Assembly: GCF_026011735.1 (NCBI RefSeq)
Contig: NZ_BRVN01000013.1
Coordinates: 1-64,000, forward strand
DNA length: 64,000 nucleotides
Source of the DNA: Dietzia sp. NCCP-2495
GTDB lineage: Bacteria; Actinomycetota; Actinomycetes; Mycobacteriales; Mycobacteriaceae
Direction of reading: 5' to 3'
Positions 40,215 through 48,468 of the stretch are shown here, in pieces. The notes under the pieces were generated by a model. It searched no databases, was not told where the DNA came from, and saw only the letters and a program-made list of their open reading frames with translations. The translations under genes were made by a program, and so were the position numbers. Every line of letters begins with the position of its first letter. Positions within the stretch are counted from its first letter, which is position 1.

Positions 40215-42800
40215 TCATCCGTGCAGTGTCACTGAGGCGAACCGGGCCTCGCCGGCCTCGTCGCTCGCGGCGAGATCTACCACTGCCTCGATCGCCCACC
40301 CGTGGTCACCCTGAGGGTCGTCGAGGACCTGCCGGACTCGCCACGTCCCGGGCTCGACATCGGATCCTGCTTCGGTCACCGAGAACAGGGAGGGGCCTCG
40401 AGCGGCCGGCCCGGTCCCGATCTCGTCGTACTCGTCCCAGTAGGGGTCGATCTCGGAATCCCAGTCGGGATGGTCGGGGACGTCTTCGTCGAGAACCGTG
40501 AGGGTGTCGATGTCGTCCCTGGCCAGTAATTCCACCCGGCGGAACATCGCGTTGCGGACCATCACCCGGAAGGCCCGGGCGTTGGCGGTCACAGGTCGTG
40601 CCGTGCCCGCGGTCTCCCCGAAGGCCAGTTCCGCGACCTGCTCGGACGAGACGCTCGGATCGGTGAGCAGTTCCCACTCATCTAGCAGACTCGAGTCGAC
40701 CTGGCGGACCAGTTCGCCGAGCCACTCCACGAGGTCCTCGAACTCCTCCGAGCGGAGTTCGGCCGGGACCGTCTGACGCAGAGTCCGGTAGGCGTCGGTG
40801 AGGTACCGCAGCACCGACCCCTCGGAGCGGCCGAGTCCGTAGGCCGACACCAGGTCCGAGAAGGTCATCCCGCGTTCCACCATCTCGCGGATGACCGACT
40901 TGGGGGAGGGCTCGAGCCCGGCGACCCACGGGTGGCCCGCCCGGTACGCCTCGTAGGCGTCGGCCAGGAGGTCGTCCAGGGGTTTGGGCCAGGTGATGTC
41001 TTCGACGAGCTCCATCCGCTCGGAGTACTCGACGCCGTCGGCCTTCAGCTCGGCGATCGCCTCCCCGCGTGCCGCACGTTGCTGTGCGTAGAGGATAGGG
41101 CGGGGGTCGTCGAGCACCGACTCGATGACCGACACCAGATCCAGCTCCGGAGTGGGTGATTCCGGATCGAGTACCTCCATCGCCGCGATCGCGAACGGAG
41201 CCAGCGGCTGGTTCAAGGCGAAATCGCGCTGCAGTTCCACCGTGAGGCGCACGTGCCGCCCCTCGTCGTCGGGCTCCGGTAGCCGTTCGACGATCCCAGC
41301 GGTCTCCAGACCGCGGAAGAGCTCGATCGATCGCAGGATGTGCCCACGGGTGCGTGCCCGGGTCTCGTGCGACGACAGCAGCAGGTGCTTCATGTGGTCG
41401 TAGCAACTGCCCGGCCGGGAGATCACGTTGAGCAGCATGGAGTTGCTCACCTCGAAGCGACTGGTGAGTTTCTCGGGCGCCGCCCCGACGAGCTTGTCGA
41501 AGGTGGACCGCGACCAGTTGACGAAACCCTCCGGGGGCTTCTTCTTGGCCGCCTTCGCCTTCTTCTTGGGATTGGCGGCGGCCTTGGCCGCCGCCTTTAC
41601 GTTCTCGATCTCGTGCTCGGGGGCGAGCACCACCACGTAGCCCTCGGTGTCGAAACCCGCGCGCCCGGCACGTCCGGCGATCTGGTGGAACTCGCGGGAT
41701 TTGAGCACGCGCTGGCGGCGACCGTCGAACTTGGTCAGACCGGTGAACAGGACGGTCCGGATCGGGACGTTGATGCCCACGCCGAGGGTGTCGGTACCGC
41801 AGATCACGGAGAGCAGCCCGTCCTGCGCCAGGCGCTCGACCAGGCGACGGTACTTGGGGAGCATCCCGGCGTGGTGGACGCCGATGCCGTGCAAGAGGAG
41901 CTTGCGCAGCGTCCGCCCGAACGCCGTGGAGAACCGGAATCCGCCGATCTCCCCGGCGATCGCCGCCTTCCGCTCCTTGTCTGCGACGGCCAGAGAGGTG
42001 AGCGCCTGGGCCTGCTCCAGCGCGGCGGCCTGGGTGAAGTGGACGATGTAGACGGGCGCCTTGCCGTCCCGCAGCAGGAGTTCTACCGACTCGTGCACGC
42101 CGGTGAGTGCGTAGTCGAAGCTCAGCGGCACGGGGCGCTCGGTACCACCGATGTGCGTGCACGATCGTCCGGTACGGGTCTCGAGGTCCCTCTGGAGCCA
42201 GTCGACGTCACCGAGAGTCGCGGACATCAGGAGGAACTGGGTATCGGGTAGCTCGATGAGCGGTACCTGCCAGGCCCACCCCCGGTCCGGCTCCGAGTAG
42301 TAGTGGAACTCGTCCATGACCACCTGGCCGATGTCAGCGGCCGCACCCTCGCGCAGGGCCAGGTTGGCGACGATCTCGGCGGTCGCGCAGACGATGGGGG
42401 CATCGGCGTTGACCGACGCGTCACCGGTCACCATCCCCACGTTCTTCGCACCGAACACGTCACAGAGCGCGAAAAACTTCTCGCTCACCAGGGCTTTGAT
42501 CGGTGCGGTGTAGTAGCTGCGCTGTCCGCGGGCCATCGCGGAGAAGTGCGCGCCCAGGGCGACGAGGGACTTCCCGGACCCGGTCGGGGTCGCGAGGATG
42601 ACGTGGCTGTCCGAGACGATCTCGAGGACCGCCTCCTCCTGTGCCGGGTACAGGCTCAGCCCCCGGCTGTCCGCCCACGCCACGAACGCGTCGAACACCG
42701 CCTCCTCATGGAGGTCGGCGGGCACGTCGTCGAGATCGGAGAGGAGATCGGGGAGCTGCACGAACCCGAGCCTATCGTCACCGTCGGACGTCCCCGCCAC
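40215..42800 (-). CDS. Ski2-like DEAD/DEAH helicase with DUF3516 C-terminus
   Basis: An 861-residue SF2 helicase. Motif I is ATPTGSGKSLVALG (about residue 70), motif II VVMDEFHYYSE, motif III LMSATLGD, and the C-terminal RecA core ends in HQIAGRAGRAGFDTEG. After it a Lys/Ala-rich insert (about 410-430) leads into a large helical region typical of DUF3516. Similar enzymes in mycobacteria are annotated as ATP-dependent helicases of unknown target; an RNA-processing role is inferred from Ski2 relatives. GTG 42800 begins 9 nt after the PAC2 gene. Confidence 0.88.
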   Translation of the reverse strand: MAGTSDGDDRLGFVQLPDLLSDLDDVPADLHEEAVFDAFVAWADSRGLSLYPAQEEAVLEIVSDSHVILATPTGSGKSLVALGAHFSAMARGQRSYYTAPIKALVSEKFFALCDVFGAKNVGMVTGDASVNADAPIVCATAEIVANLALREGAAADIGQVVMDEFHYYSEPDRGWAWQVPLIELPDTQFLLMSATLGDVDWLQRDLETRTGRSCTHIGGTERPVPLSFDYALTGVHESVELLLRDGKAPVYIVHFTQAAALEQAQALTSLAVADKERKAAIAGEIGGFRFSTAFGRTLRKLLLHGIGVHHAGMLPKYRRLVERLAQDGLLSVICGTDTLGVGINVPIRTVLFTGLTKFDGRRQRVLKSREFHQIAGRAGRAGFDTEGYVVVLAPEHEIENVKAAAKAAANPKKKAKAAKKKPPEGFVNWSRSTFDKLVGAAPEKLTSRFEVSNSMLLNVISRPGSCYDHMKHLLLSSHETRARTRGHILRSIELFRGLETAGIVERLPEPDDEGRHVRLTVELQRDFALNQPLAPFAIAAMEVLDPESPTPELDLVSVIESVLDDPRPILYAQQRAARGEAIAELKADGVEYSERMELVEDITWPKPLDDLLADAYEAYRAGHPWVAGLEPSPKSVIREMVERGMTFSDLVSAYGLGRSEGSVLRYLTDAYRTLRQTVPAELRSEEFEDLVEWLGELVRQVDSSLLDEWELLTDPSVSSEQVAELAFGETAGTARPVTANARAFRVMVRNAMFRRVELLARDDIDTLTVLDEDVPDHPDWDSEIDPYWDEYDEIGTGPAARGPSLFSVTEAGSDVEPGTWRVRQVLDDPQGDHGWAIEAVVDLAASDEAGEARFASVTLHG

Positions 42801-42809
42801 TCCCGCGGG

Positions 42810-43745
42810 TCAGGAGACCTCCGGTCCGTTGTCGCCCGACTGCTCGGCGAGGAACCGCTCGAACTCCGCACCGATCTCGTCGCCCGACGGTAGCGGCTTG
42901 CCGCCGGGGTTGAGGGAGTCCGAGCCCATGCGGGTCTCCATGAACTCGTCGTACTGCTTCTCCATCAGCTCGACCGCGCCCAGGATCTCCGGACTGTGCG
43001 CGATCTGAGCGTCCACCTGGGCGGTGAACTCCTCGACGGACTTCTCCAACTCGCCGGTCGGTAGATCCAGTTCGCCGATCTTCGCGATGTTCCCGACGAG
43101 GTTGAGGGCGGCCGCCGGATACGCGGTCTGTGCCAGGTACTGCGGTACGTGCACGGTGAACCCGGCCGACGGGATCCCGTGCTCGGACATCCGGAGCTCG
43201 AGCAGCGAGCTGATGTTCCCGGGCACGGAGAATTCGCCCGGCCACGCGGTGAAACCGCGGATCAGGTCGACGTCGCTGGCGTGGGCGCTCGAAGTGGTGG
43301 GGCGGGTATGGGGCACGCTGAGCGGCATCGCACCGAGTCCGATGGACATCCGGACACCGAACGACCCGGCCAGGTCGATGACCGATTCGGTGAACCCGTC
43401 CCACCGCAGGTCGGGCTCGAGGCCGGACAGGAGCAGGAATGAGGTTCCGTCCGCGGCCTTGACGGCGTGCATCTGGATGGTGGGCTCGTCATACCCCGCG
43501 AAGTGGTCGAACGAGTACTTGAGCGGTGGCCGCCGGGACCGGTAGTCGATGAGCTGATCGGCGTCGAACTCCACGATCAGCTGCGAGTCGAGTGAGTCCT
43601 TGAGGTGGTCCGTCGCGCCCTCGATCGCGTGGCCGGCATCGGTGAACCCCTCGAGTCCGTGCACGAGAACGGGTCCGCGGCCGTCCGCCGACCGGAGGTC
43701 GGGAACGGGTTGAATCAGTCGGTACAGATCGCTGTGCCTGGCCAT
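42810..43745 (-). CDS. PAC2-family protein (proteasome assembly chaperone-like)
   Basis: A 311-residue PAC2 domain protein: GPVLVHGLEGFTDAGHAIEGAT, the segment FDADQLIDYRSRRPPL, and MSIGLGAMPLSVPHTRPT. It resembles the mycobacterial Rv2714/Rv2125 proteins, structurally related to eukaryotic proteasome assembly chaperones but without an established function. ATG 43745 has a GAGAGGAG ribosome site, and the gene is followed by the helicase gene 9 nt downstream, so they form one transcription unit. Confidence 0.88.
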   Translation of the reverse strand: MARHSDLYRLIQPVPDLRSADGRGPVLVHGLEGFTDAGHAIEGATDHLKDSLDSQLIVEFDADQLIDYRSRRPPLKYSFDHFAGYDEPTIQMHAVKAADGTSFLLLSGLEPDLRWDGFTESVIDLAGSFGVRMSIGLGAMPLSVPHTRPTTSSAHASDVDLIRGFTAWPGEFSVPGNISSLLELRMSEHGIPSAGFTVHVPQYLAQTAYPAAALNLVGNIAKIGELDLPTGELEKSVEEFTAQVDAQIAHSPEILGAVELMEKQYDEFMETRMGSDSLNPGGKPLPSGDEIGAEFERFLAEQSGDNGPEVS

Positions 43746-43773
43746 GTCGACTCCTCTCATGTCGAGTATCGCG

Positions 43774-43817
43774 CCGTACCGGTCAGTGCGGTTCGTCCGC
43801 TCGTCCCTCCGGTACGG
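43774..43817. promoter_or_regulatory. Perfect 9-bp inverted repeat in a divergent intergenic region
   Basis: CCGTACCGG (43774-43782) and CCGGTACGG (43809-43817) are exact reverse complements separated by 26 nt. They lie in the 272-nt gap between the divergent PAC2 and DUF4192 genes, nearer to PAC2. A dimeric or looping regulator could bind it; no regulator is assigned. Confidence 0.5.
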
Positions 43818-44017
43818 GGTACTCACCCATTGCTCAACGTCACGCCAGCCAGGTTGATTCCCGAGCAAATCCACACGAGTCCAGCGCGTCCACAGGGCTC
43901 CGCTCCGGGGCCGGTCAACCGGGCGATCCGGCATCGGCCGTCCCCGAAGGTGGAACCGGTGGTCTCCACCCGCGGATCCCACGCCGACCACCGGGGTGGG
44001 GACGCACAAGCACAGGG

Positions 44018-45196
44018 ATGGGCAGAGAAATGACGGCACGACACCTCGACGACAACGGAACCGAGGATCGGGAGCAGGTGGTGATCTCCTCGCCCGAGGA
44101 GTTGATCGCCTCGGTCCCGGCGATGCTGGGGTATCCGCCGGATCCCTGCTCGGTGGTGATCGTCTGTAGCAAAATGTCGGGGGGTGGCCAGGGTCCGGTC
44201 ATGCGGATCGACGTACCCGGGCTCGGGGATGACGGTTTCCCGGAACACGATCTCGACGAGTGGATCTACGGGGACCACGACGGAGACGAGCTCGATGACC
44301 CGGATCGGGAGCCCGACTTCGGTGTCGCTCCACGTAAGGCGTCCGGTGAGGGTGAAGCGCTGGAGATCGCCCGGTACTGCCGGAGTCAGGGCGTGGAGGC
44401 GGCCTTTCTGATCGTGGTGGGTGAGGGATGTACGTCCGGGCTGCGCTCCGGACTCCGTGCGGAGGACGTCGCCGCGGAGTTCCGAGAGGAACTCGAGCGG
44501 GCCGGGACCACGGTCGTCGCCGCCTACGGGGTCGAGGGTTTCGCCGAGGGACGGGACTGGGTAGATCTGTTCGGGATGGTCAGGGGTGTCCAGATCGATC
44601 CCGCCGGGACGCAGATCGCGGCGGTCCACGCGTTCGAGGGGCGTGTCCGCGCGGAGTCGCGGAGCCAGATCGCGGAGCTGTACGCCGTGCGCGACGAGGA
44701 CGCGTGTTATGTGGACCCCGCCGGTTCACGGCGCGGTGCCCGTGCGGGACGTGACCGGTCGAGGCGGGAGTCGACGTGGGAGGAAGACGAGTCGAGGGTG
44801 GCCGCGGACGTGGAGCGCCACGACGCGGTGGCGGCGCGTCTCGGTGCGGGGGAGGAGATCGACGACGACGAGCTGGCCGTCATCGGTCAGAGTCTGCTCG
44901 TCATCGCTGTGCGGGACGAGGTCTATCGGGGCCTGGCACGGCGTCGGCCGCAGGACGCCGATGGCCGCCGGGAACTGTGGTGGCGTCTGGCGCGCAGGCG
45001 GCCTCCACGCGAGCGCTCGGTGGCGCTTCTGCTGCTGGGGGCGACGGCGTACTTCGCGGGAAGCGGGGTGCACGCGATGTTCGCCTTCGAGGCTGCGCTG
45101 GAGGCGGATGCGCACAATTCTCTGGCCGGGCTCCTGCTGGAGAGCGTGCTGCGGGGGCTCAATCCGGATCAGCTCCGGCATACCGCAGCGGCGTGA
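44018..45196 (+). CDS. DUF4192 family protein
   Basis: A ~392-residue acidic, soluble protein with the DUF4192 signature near the N-terminus (VISSPEELIASVPAMLGYPPDPCSVVIVC) and a helical C-terminal third (ALLLLGATAYFAGSGVHAMFAFEAALEADAHNSLAGLLLESVLRG). Family members occur throughout actinobacteria with no known function. ATG 44018 and ATG 44030 are both possible starts; neither has a strong ribosome site. Confidence 0.82.
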   Translation: MGREMTARHLDDNGTEDREQVVISSPEELIASVPAMLGYPPDPCSVVIVCSKMSGGGQGPVMRIDVPGLGDDGFPEHDLDEWIYGDHDGDELDDPDREPDFGVAPRKASGEGEALEIARYCRSQGVEAAFLIVVGEGCTSGLRSGLRAEDVAAEFREELERAGTTVVAAYGVEGFAEGRDWVDLFGMVRGVQIDPAGTQIAAVHAFEGRVRAESRSQIAELYAVRDEDACYVDPAGSRRGARAGRDRSRRESTWEEDESRVAADVERHDAVAARLGAGEEIDDDELAVIGQSLLVIAVRDEVYRGLARRRPQDADGRRELWWRLARRRPPRERSVALLLLGATAYFAGSGVHAMFAFEAALEADAHNSLAGLLLESVLRGLNPDQLRHTAAA

Positions 45197-45243
45197 CCAC
45201 GTCGGCCCCGCCGCCGCGTGGTGCGGGAGCGGGGCCGATGTGG
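45197..45243. terminator. Bidirectional terminator between DUF4192 and galE
   Basis: A 15-bp stem with one G-U pair (45197-45211 with 45229-45243) and a 17-nt loop lies between two converging genes, starting at the DUF4192 stop codon. Confidence 0.82.
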
Positions 45244-45272
45244 TGCCGAGGACGGTGCGTGAAGCCGGTCTG

Positions 45273-46253
45273 TCAGCGAGGTGCGGAGTGCGCGCGGTCG
45301 CCCAGTGCCTCGGTGAACACCCAGGCGTCCTCCACGACCGTGCGCAGGTCGGTCCGCGACGGGTTCCACCCGAGTTCCGCGATGGCCTTCGCGCTGGAGG
45401 CGACCAGGACGGCGGGGTCGCCGGCGCGGCGGGGCGCGATGATATCCGGGATCGGATGCCCGGTCACCTCGCGGCAGACGTCGATCACCTCGCGCACAGA
45501 GAACCCCTCGCCGCTACCGAGGTTGAGGATGCGGTGGGTGCCGGGAGTGTTCGACTCGAGTGCCAGAAGGTGGGCGTCCGCGAGATCCGCGACGTGGATG
45601 TAATCGCGGATGCACGTCCCGTCGGGGGTGGGCCAGTCGTCGCCGAACACCTTGATATCCGACCGGTGGCCGAGGGCGACCTGGAGGATTAGCGGGATGA
45701 GGTGGGTCTCGACGACGCGGTTCTCACCTGCAGTTCCGTAGGCCCCGGCAACGTTGAAGTAGCGCAGGCTCGTAGCCGCGAGCCCGTGGGCGACGGCGTA
45801 CGAGGTGATGGCGTGGTCGATCGCGAGTTTGGTCGCACCGTAGGTGTTCGTCGGACGCGTGGGCATGTCCTCGGTGATCGGCACCTGTTCGGGCTCGCCG
45901 TAGGTCGCCGCGGTGGAGGAGAAGACGAGGTTTCCGACGCCTGCGGACCGCATGGCGTCGAGAAGGGTCAGCGACGTGACCACGTTGCCCTGCCAGTACT
46001 CCTCGGGCTTCTCGACCGATTCGCCCACCAGGGACCGGGCGGCGAAGTGGACGACTCCGTCGAAGGACGAATCGAGGACCTCGGCTGCCTTGTCCGCGAC
46101 ATCCCCCTCGATGAAGGTCGCGCCGTCGGCGACGGCGTCGCGGTTTCCCGTCGACAGGTCGTCGAGGATCACGACCTCGTGACCCCGTTCGATCAGGACC
46201 GTGGCACAGACTCCCCCGACGTAGCCGGCACCACCGGTGACGAGAAGTTTCAC
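45273..46253 (-). CDS. galE: UDP-glucose 4-epimerase
   Basis: GalE interconverts UDP-glucose and UDP-galactose, supplying galactose for arabinogalactan. The extended short-chain dehydrogenase fold shows [16 protein letters not shown], the catalytic Tyr-x3-Lys as NTYGATK and the Ser of SSTAATYGE. Length is 326 aa. It overlaps ideR by 4 nt (ATGA), so galE follows ideR in an operon, as in corynebacteria. Confidence 0.93.
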   Translation of the reverse strand: MKLLVTGGAGYVGGVCATVLIERGHEVVILDDLSTGNRDAVADGATFIEGDVADKAAEVLDSSFDGVVHFAARSLVGESVEKPEEYWQGNVVTSLTLLDAMRSAGVGNLVFSSTAATYGEPEQVPITEDMPTRPTNTYGATKLAIDHAITSYAVAHGLAATSLRYFNVAGAYGTAGENRVVETHLIPLILQVALGHRSDIKVFGDDWPTPDGTCIRDYIHVADLADAHLLALESNTPGTHRILNLGSGEGFSVREVIDVCREVTGHPIPDIIAPRRAGDPAVLVASSAKAIAELGWNPSRTDLRTVVEDAWVFTEALGDRAHSAPR

Positions 46254-46936
46254 GAGAGGATCTCCACCTGGATGGCGTGGGCGTGGTCTCCATCGATCTC
46301 GACCTTGAGGCCGGCATCGGACTCGAGCTCGACGAGATGGCCACGACGAGTGGCGGTGACAGTCTTGAGCGGCTCGACTCCCGCAGCACGGAACTCGGAG
46401 ATCAACTCGGTGTCGATCTGGATGTTCTCGCCGATCGCCTGGACCCGGACCTGGTGGGTGACGTCGGCCTCGAGCTCGGACAGTCGCGTATACGACTTAT
46501 CGACCGGGTCCGAGGCGAAGCCGATCAGTTCGAGACCCGGGATCGGATTGCCGTACGGCGAGGTGCGGGGGTCGTTGAGAACCTCGACGAGGCGTCGCTC
46601 GACGTCGTCACTCATCACGTGTTCCCACCGGCACGCCTCGGCGTGGACCTTCTCCAGCTCGAGGCCGATCACATCGACCAGGAGCCGCTCGGCGAGCCGG
46701 TGTTTCCGCATCACACCGACGGCGAGTTCACGGCCCGTGGGAGTGAGCTGGAGATGACGGTCGGGCGCCACCAGGACGAGTCCGTCACGTTCCATGCGTG
46801 CAACCGTCTGGCTGACGGTCGGTCCGCTCTGCTCGAGCCGCTCGGCGATCCGCGCACGCAGCGGAATGACGCCTTCCTCTTCCAGCTCGTAGATGGTGCG
46901 GAGGTACATCTCGGTGGTGTCCACCAGATTCGTCAC
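46250..46936 (-). CDS. ideR: Iron-dependent regulator IdeR/DtxR
   Basis: IdeR represses iron-uptake genes when loaded with Fe(II). The 228-residue protein has the winged HTH ([24 protein letters not shown]), metal-binding residues including Met10 in TTEMYLRT and the cluster [17 protein letters not shown], and a C-terminal SH3-like domain, so it is the full-length form. GTG 46936 is preceded by GGAGGCATGAAGC. It is divergent from acuC and heads an ideR-galE unit. Confidence 0.95.
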   Translation of the reverse strand: MTNLVDTTEMYLRTIYELEEEGVIPLRARIAERLEQSGPTVSQTVARMERDGLVLVAPDRHLQLTPTGRELAVGVMRKHRLAERLLVDVIGLELEKVHAEACRWEHVMSDDVERRLVEVLNDPRTSPYGNPIPGLELIGFASDPVDKSYTRLSELEADVTHQVRVQAIGENIQIDTELISEFRAAGVEPLKTVTATRRGHLVELESDAGLKVEIDGDHAHAIQVEILS

Positions 46937-47188
46937 GCTTCATGCCTCCGGATAGAAAGACTGTTGTGAAAGATTCCGCTGCCGCGTCCACTGCCGAGGC
47001 CGTGGACGCCGCACGCGGGCAGGGGCTGACACCTTCGAGCCTACCGTCGTGCTCCGAGTCGGGGTGGGGACCTCCCAAACCGGAACCGCACTGCCGGGCG
47101 CCGCGTAGATTCGCCAGGGAAGTGCATGTGGCTCGGACGGGGAATCCGGGCGCCGGGAACGTCCCGGCGGAAGGGGAGGACGGAGACC

Positions 47189-48421
47189 ATGGCGGCTATC
47201 CGGAACGGGGTCGATGCGTCGGTGGTGTGGAGTCCGTCGTTGCTGGAGTATCGCCACTCCGCCGACCATCCGATGAGTCCACGCCGCCTCGACCTGACGA
47301 TGTCCCTGGCGACGGAACTCGGGGTGCTCCGCGGAGTCGAGTTGATCGAGCCCGGTTCGGCGTCGGACGACGAACTGCTCCGGATTCACACCACCCGGTA
47401 CATCGACGCGGTCAAGCACGCCGGGACCCTCCCTCCGGGCGAACACGAGGGGATGAGCCACGGACTGGGGACGGCGGACAACCCGACCTTCCCCGCGATG
47501 CACGAGGCGAGCGCGGCGGTCGCTGGCGGCACTCTCGCCGCGGCCAGGGCGATCGCCGACGGTGTGGCCACGAGGGCGGTGTCGGTGGCCGGCGGGATGC
47601 ACCACGCGATGCCGTCGGCCGCGGCGGGATTCTGCGTGTACAACGATGCCGCGGTCGCCATCAGTTGGCTCCTCGACAACGGGTACGACCGCATCGCCTA
47701 TGTGGACGTCGATGTCCATCACGGTGACGGGGTGCAGACCGCCTTCTACGAGGATCCCCGGGTCCTCACCGTCTCGCTGCACCAGCATCCGGCGACACTG
47801 TGGCCGTCGACCGGGTGGGCGTCCGAGACCGGTGTCGGACGGGCGGAAGGGTCCGCGGTGAACCTCGCGTTCCTGCCCGCGGCGACGGACAGCCTGTGGC
47901 TGCGGGGTTTTCACGCCGTCGTCCCCGGGATCCTCCGGGCGTTCGAACCGCAGATCATCATCCTCCAGGCCGGGTGTGACTCCCATCGTGAGGACCCGCT
48001 CGCCGACCTATCGCTGAGCGTCGACGGACACCGGCGGTCCTATCAGGACGTGATCGCACTGGCGGACGAACTCTGCGACGGGCGGCTCATCGCCATCGGG
48101 GGTGGAGGGTACGAGCTGGTCCGCGTCGTCCCTCGGTCTTGGACACATCTCATCGCGGAAGTACTCGGCACACCGGTGGACCCGTCCACGGTCATCCCGG
48201 AGTCCTGGCGACAGGTGGCCGGACGTCTCACCCTGCCCGACAGGGTCCCGGAGACGATGGGCGACGGAGAGGTGCCGGAGTTCACGCCGTGGGAACCGGC
48301 AGGTGTGGACACGGGCAACGTATTCGACCGGTCGTTGGCACGGCTGGACCAGTCCATCCTCGACACCAGGCGATCAGTGTTCCCCTTGCACGGGCTCGAT
48401 CCCGACGATCCGCGGGACTGA
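47189..48421 (+). CDS. acuC: AcuC-type histone deacetylase family protein
   Basis: A 410-residue zinc deacetylase of the class I/AcuC type. The catalytic His pair is in SVAGGMHHAMPSAAAGF, zinc ligands in YVDVDVHHGDGVQ, and the Tyr in GGGGYELVR. In Bacillus AcuC deacetylates acetyl-CoA synthetase and works opposite to a GNAT acetyltransferase; here the next gene is a GNAT fusion, suggesting an acetylation/deacetylation pair. ATG 47189 has a GGAGGACGGAG ribosome site. Confidence 0.92.
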   Translation: MAAIRNGVDASVVWSPSLLEYRHSADHPMSPRRLDLTMSLATELGVLRGVELIEPGSASDDELLRIHTTRYIDAVKHAGTLPPGEHEGMSHGLGTADNPTFPAMHEASAAVAGGTLAAARAIADGVATRAVSVAGGMHHAMPSAAAGFCVYNDAAVAISWLLDNGYDRIAYVDVDVHHGDGVQTAFYEDPRVLTVSLHQHPATLWPSTGWASETGVGRAEGSAVNLAFLPAATDSLWLRGFHAVVPGILRAFEPQIIILQAGCDSHREDPLADLSLSVDGHRRSYQDVIALADELCDGRLIAIGGGGYELVRVVPRSWTHLIAEVLGTPVDPSTVIPESWRQVAGRLTLPDRVPETMGDGEVPEFTPWEPAGVDTGNVFDRSLARLDQSILDTRRSVFPLHGLDPDDPRD

Positions 48422-48468
48422 CCCACACCTGGAATCCGACCGACGACCACCGCCCCAGGAGGATCCCC

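Noticed and set aside
43746-44017. Search for a small gene in the 272-nt divergent gap
   Set aside because: No frame with a ribosome site and sensible composition was found; only an inverted repeat is reported.
46937-47188. Search for a gene or an IdeR box in the ideR-acuC gap
   Set aside because: Open frames here are shadows of acuC or lack starts; no 19-bp iron box is visible.
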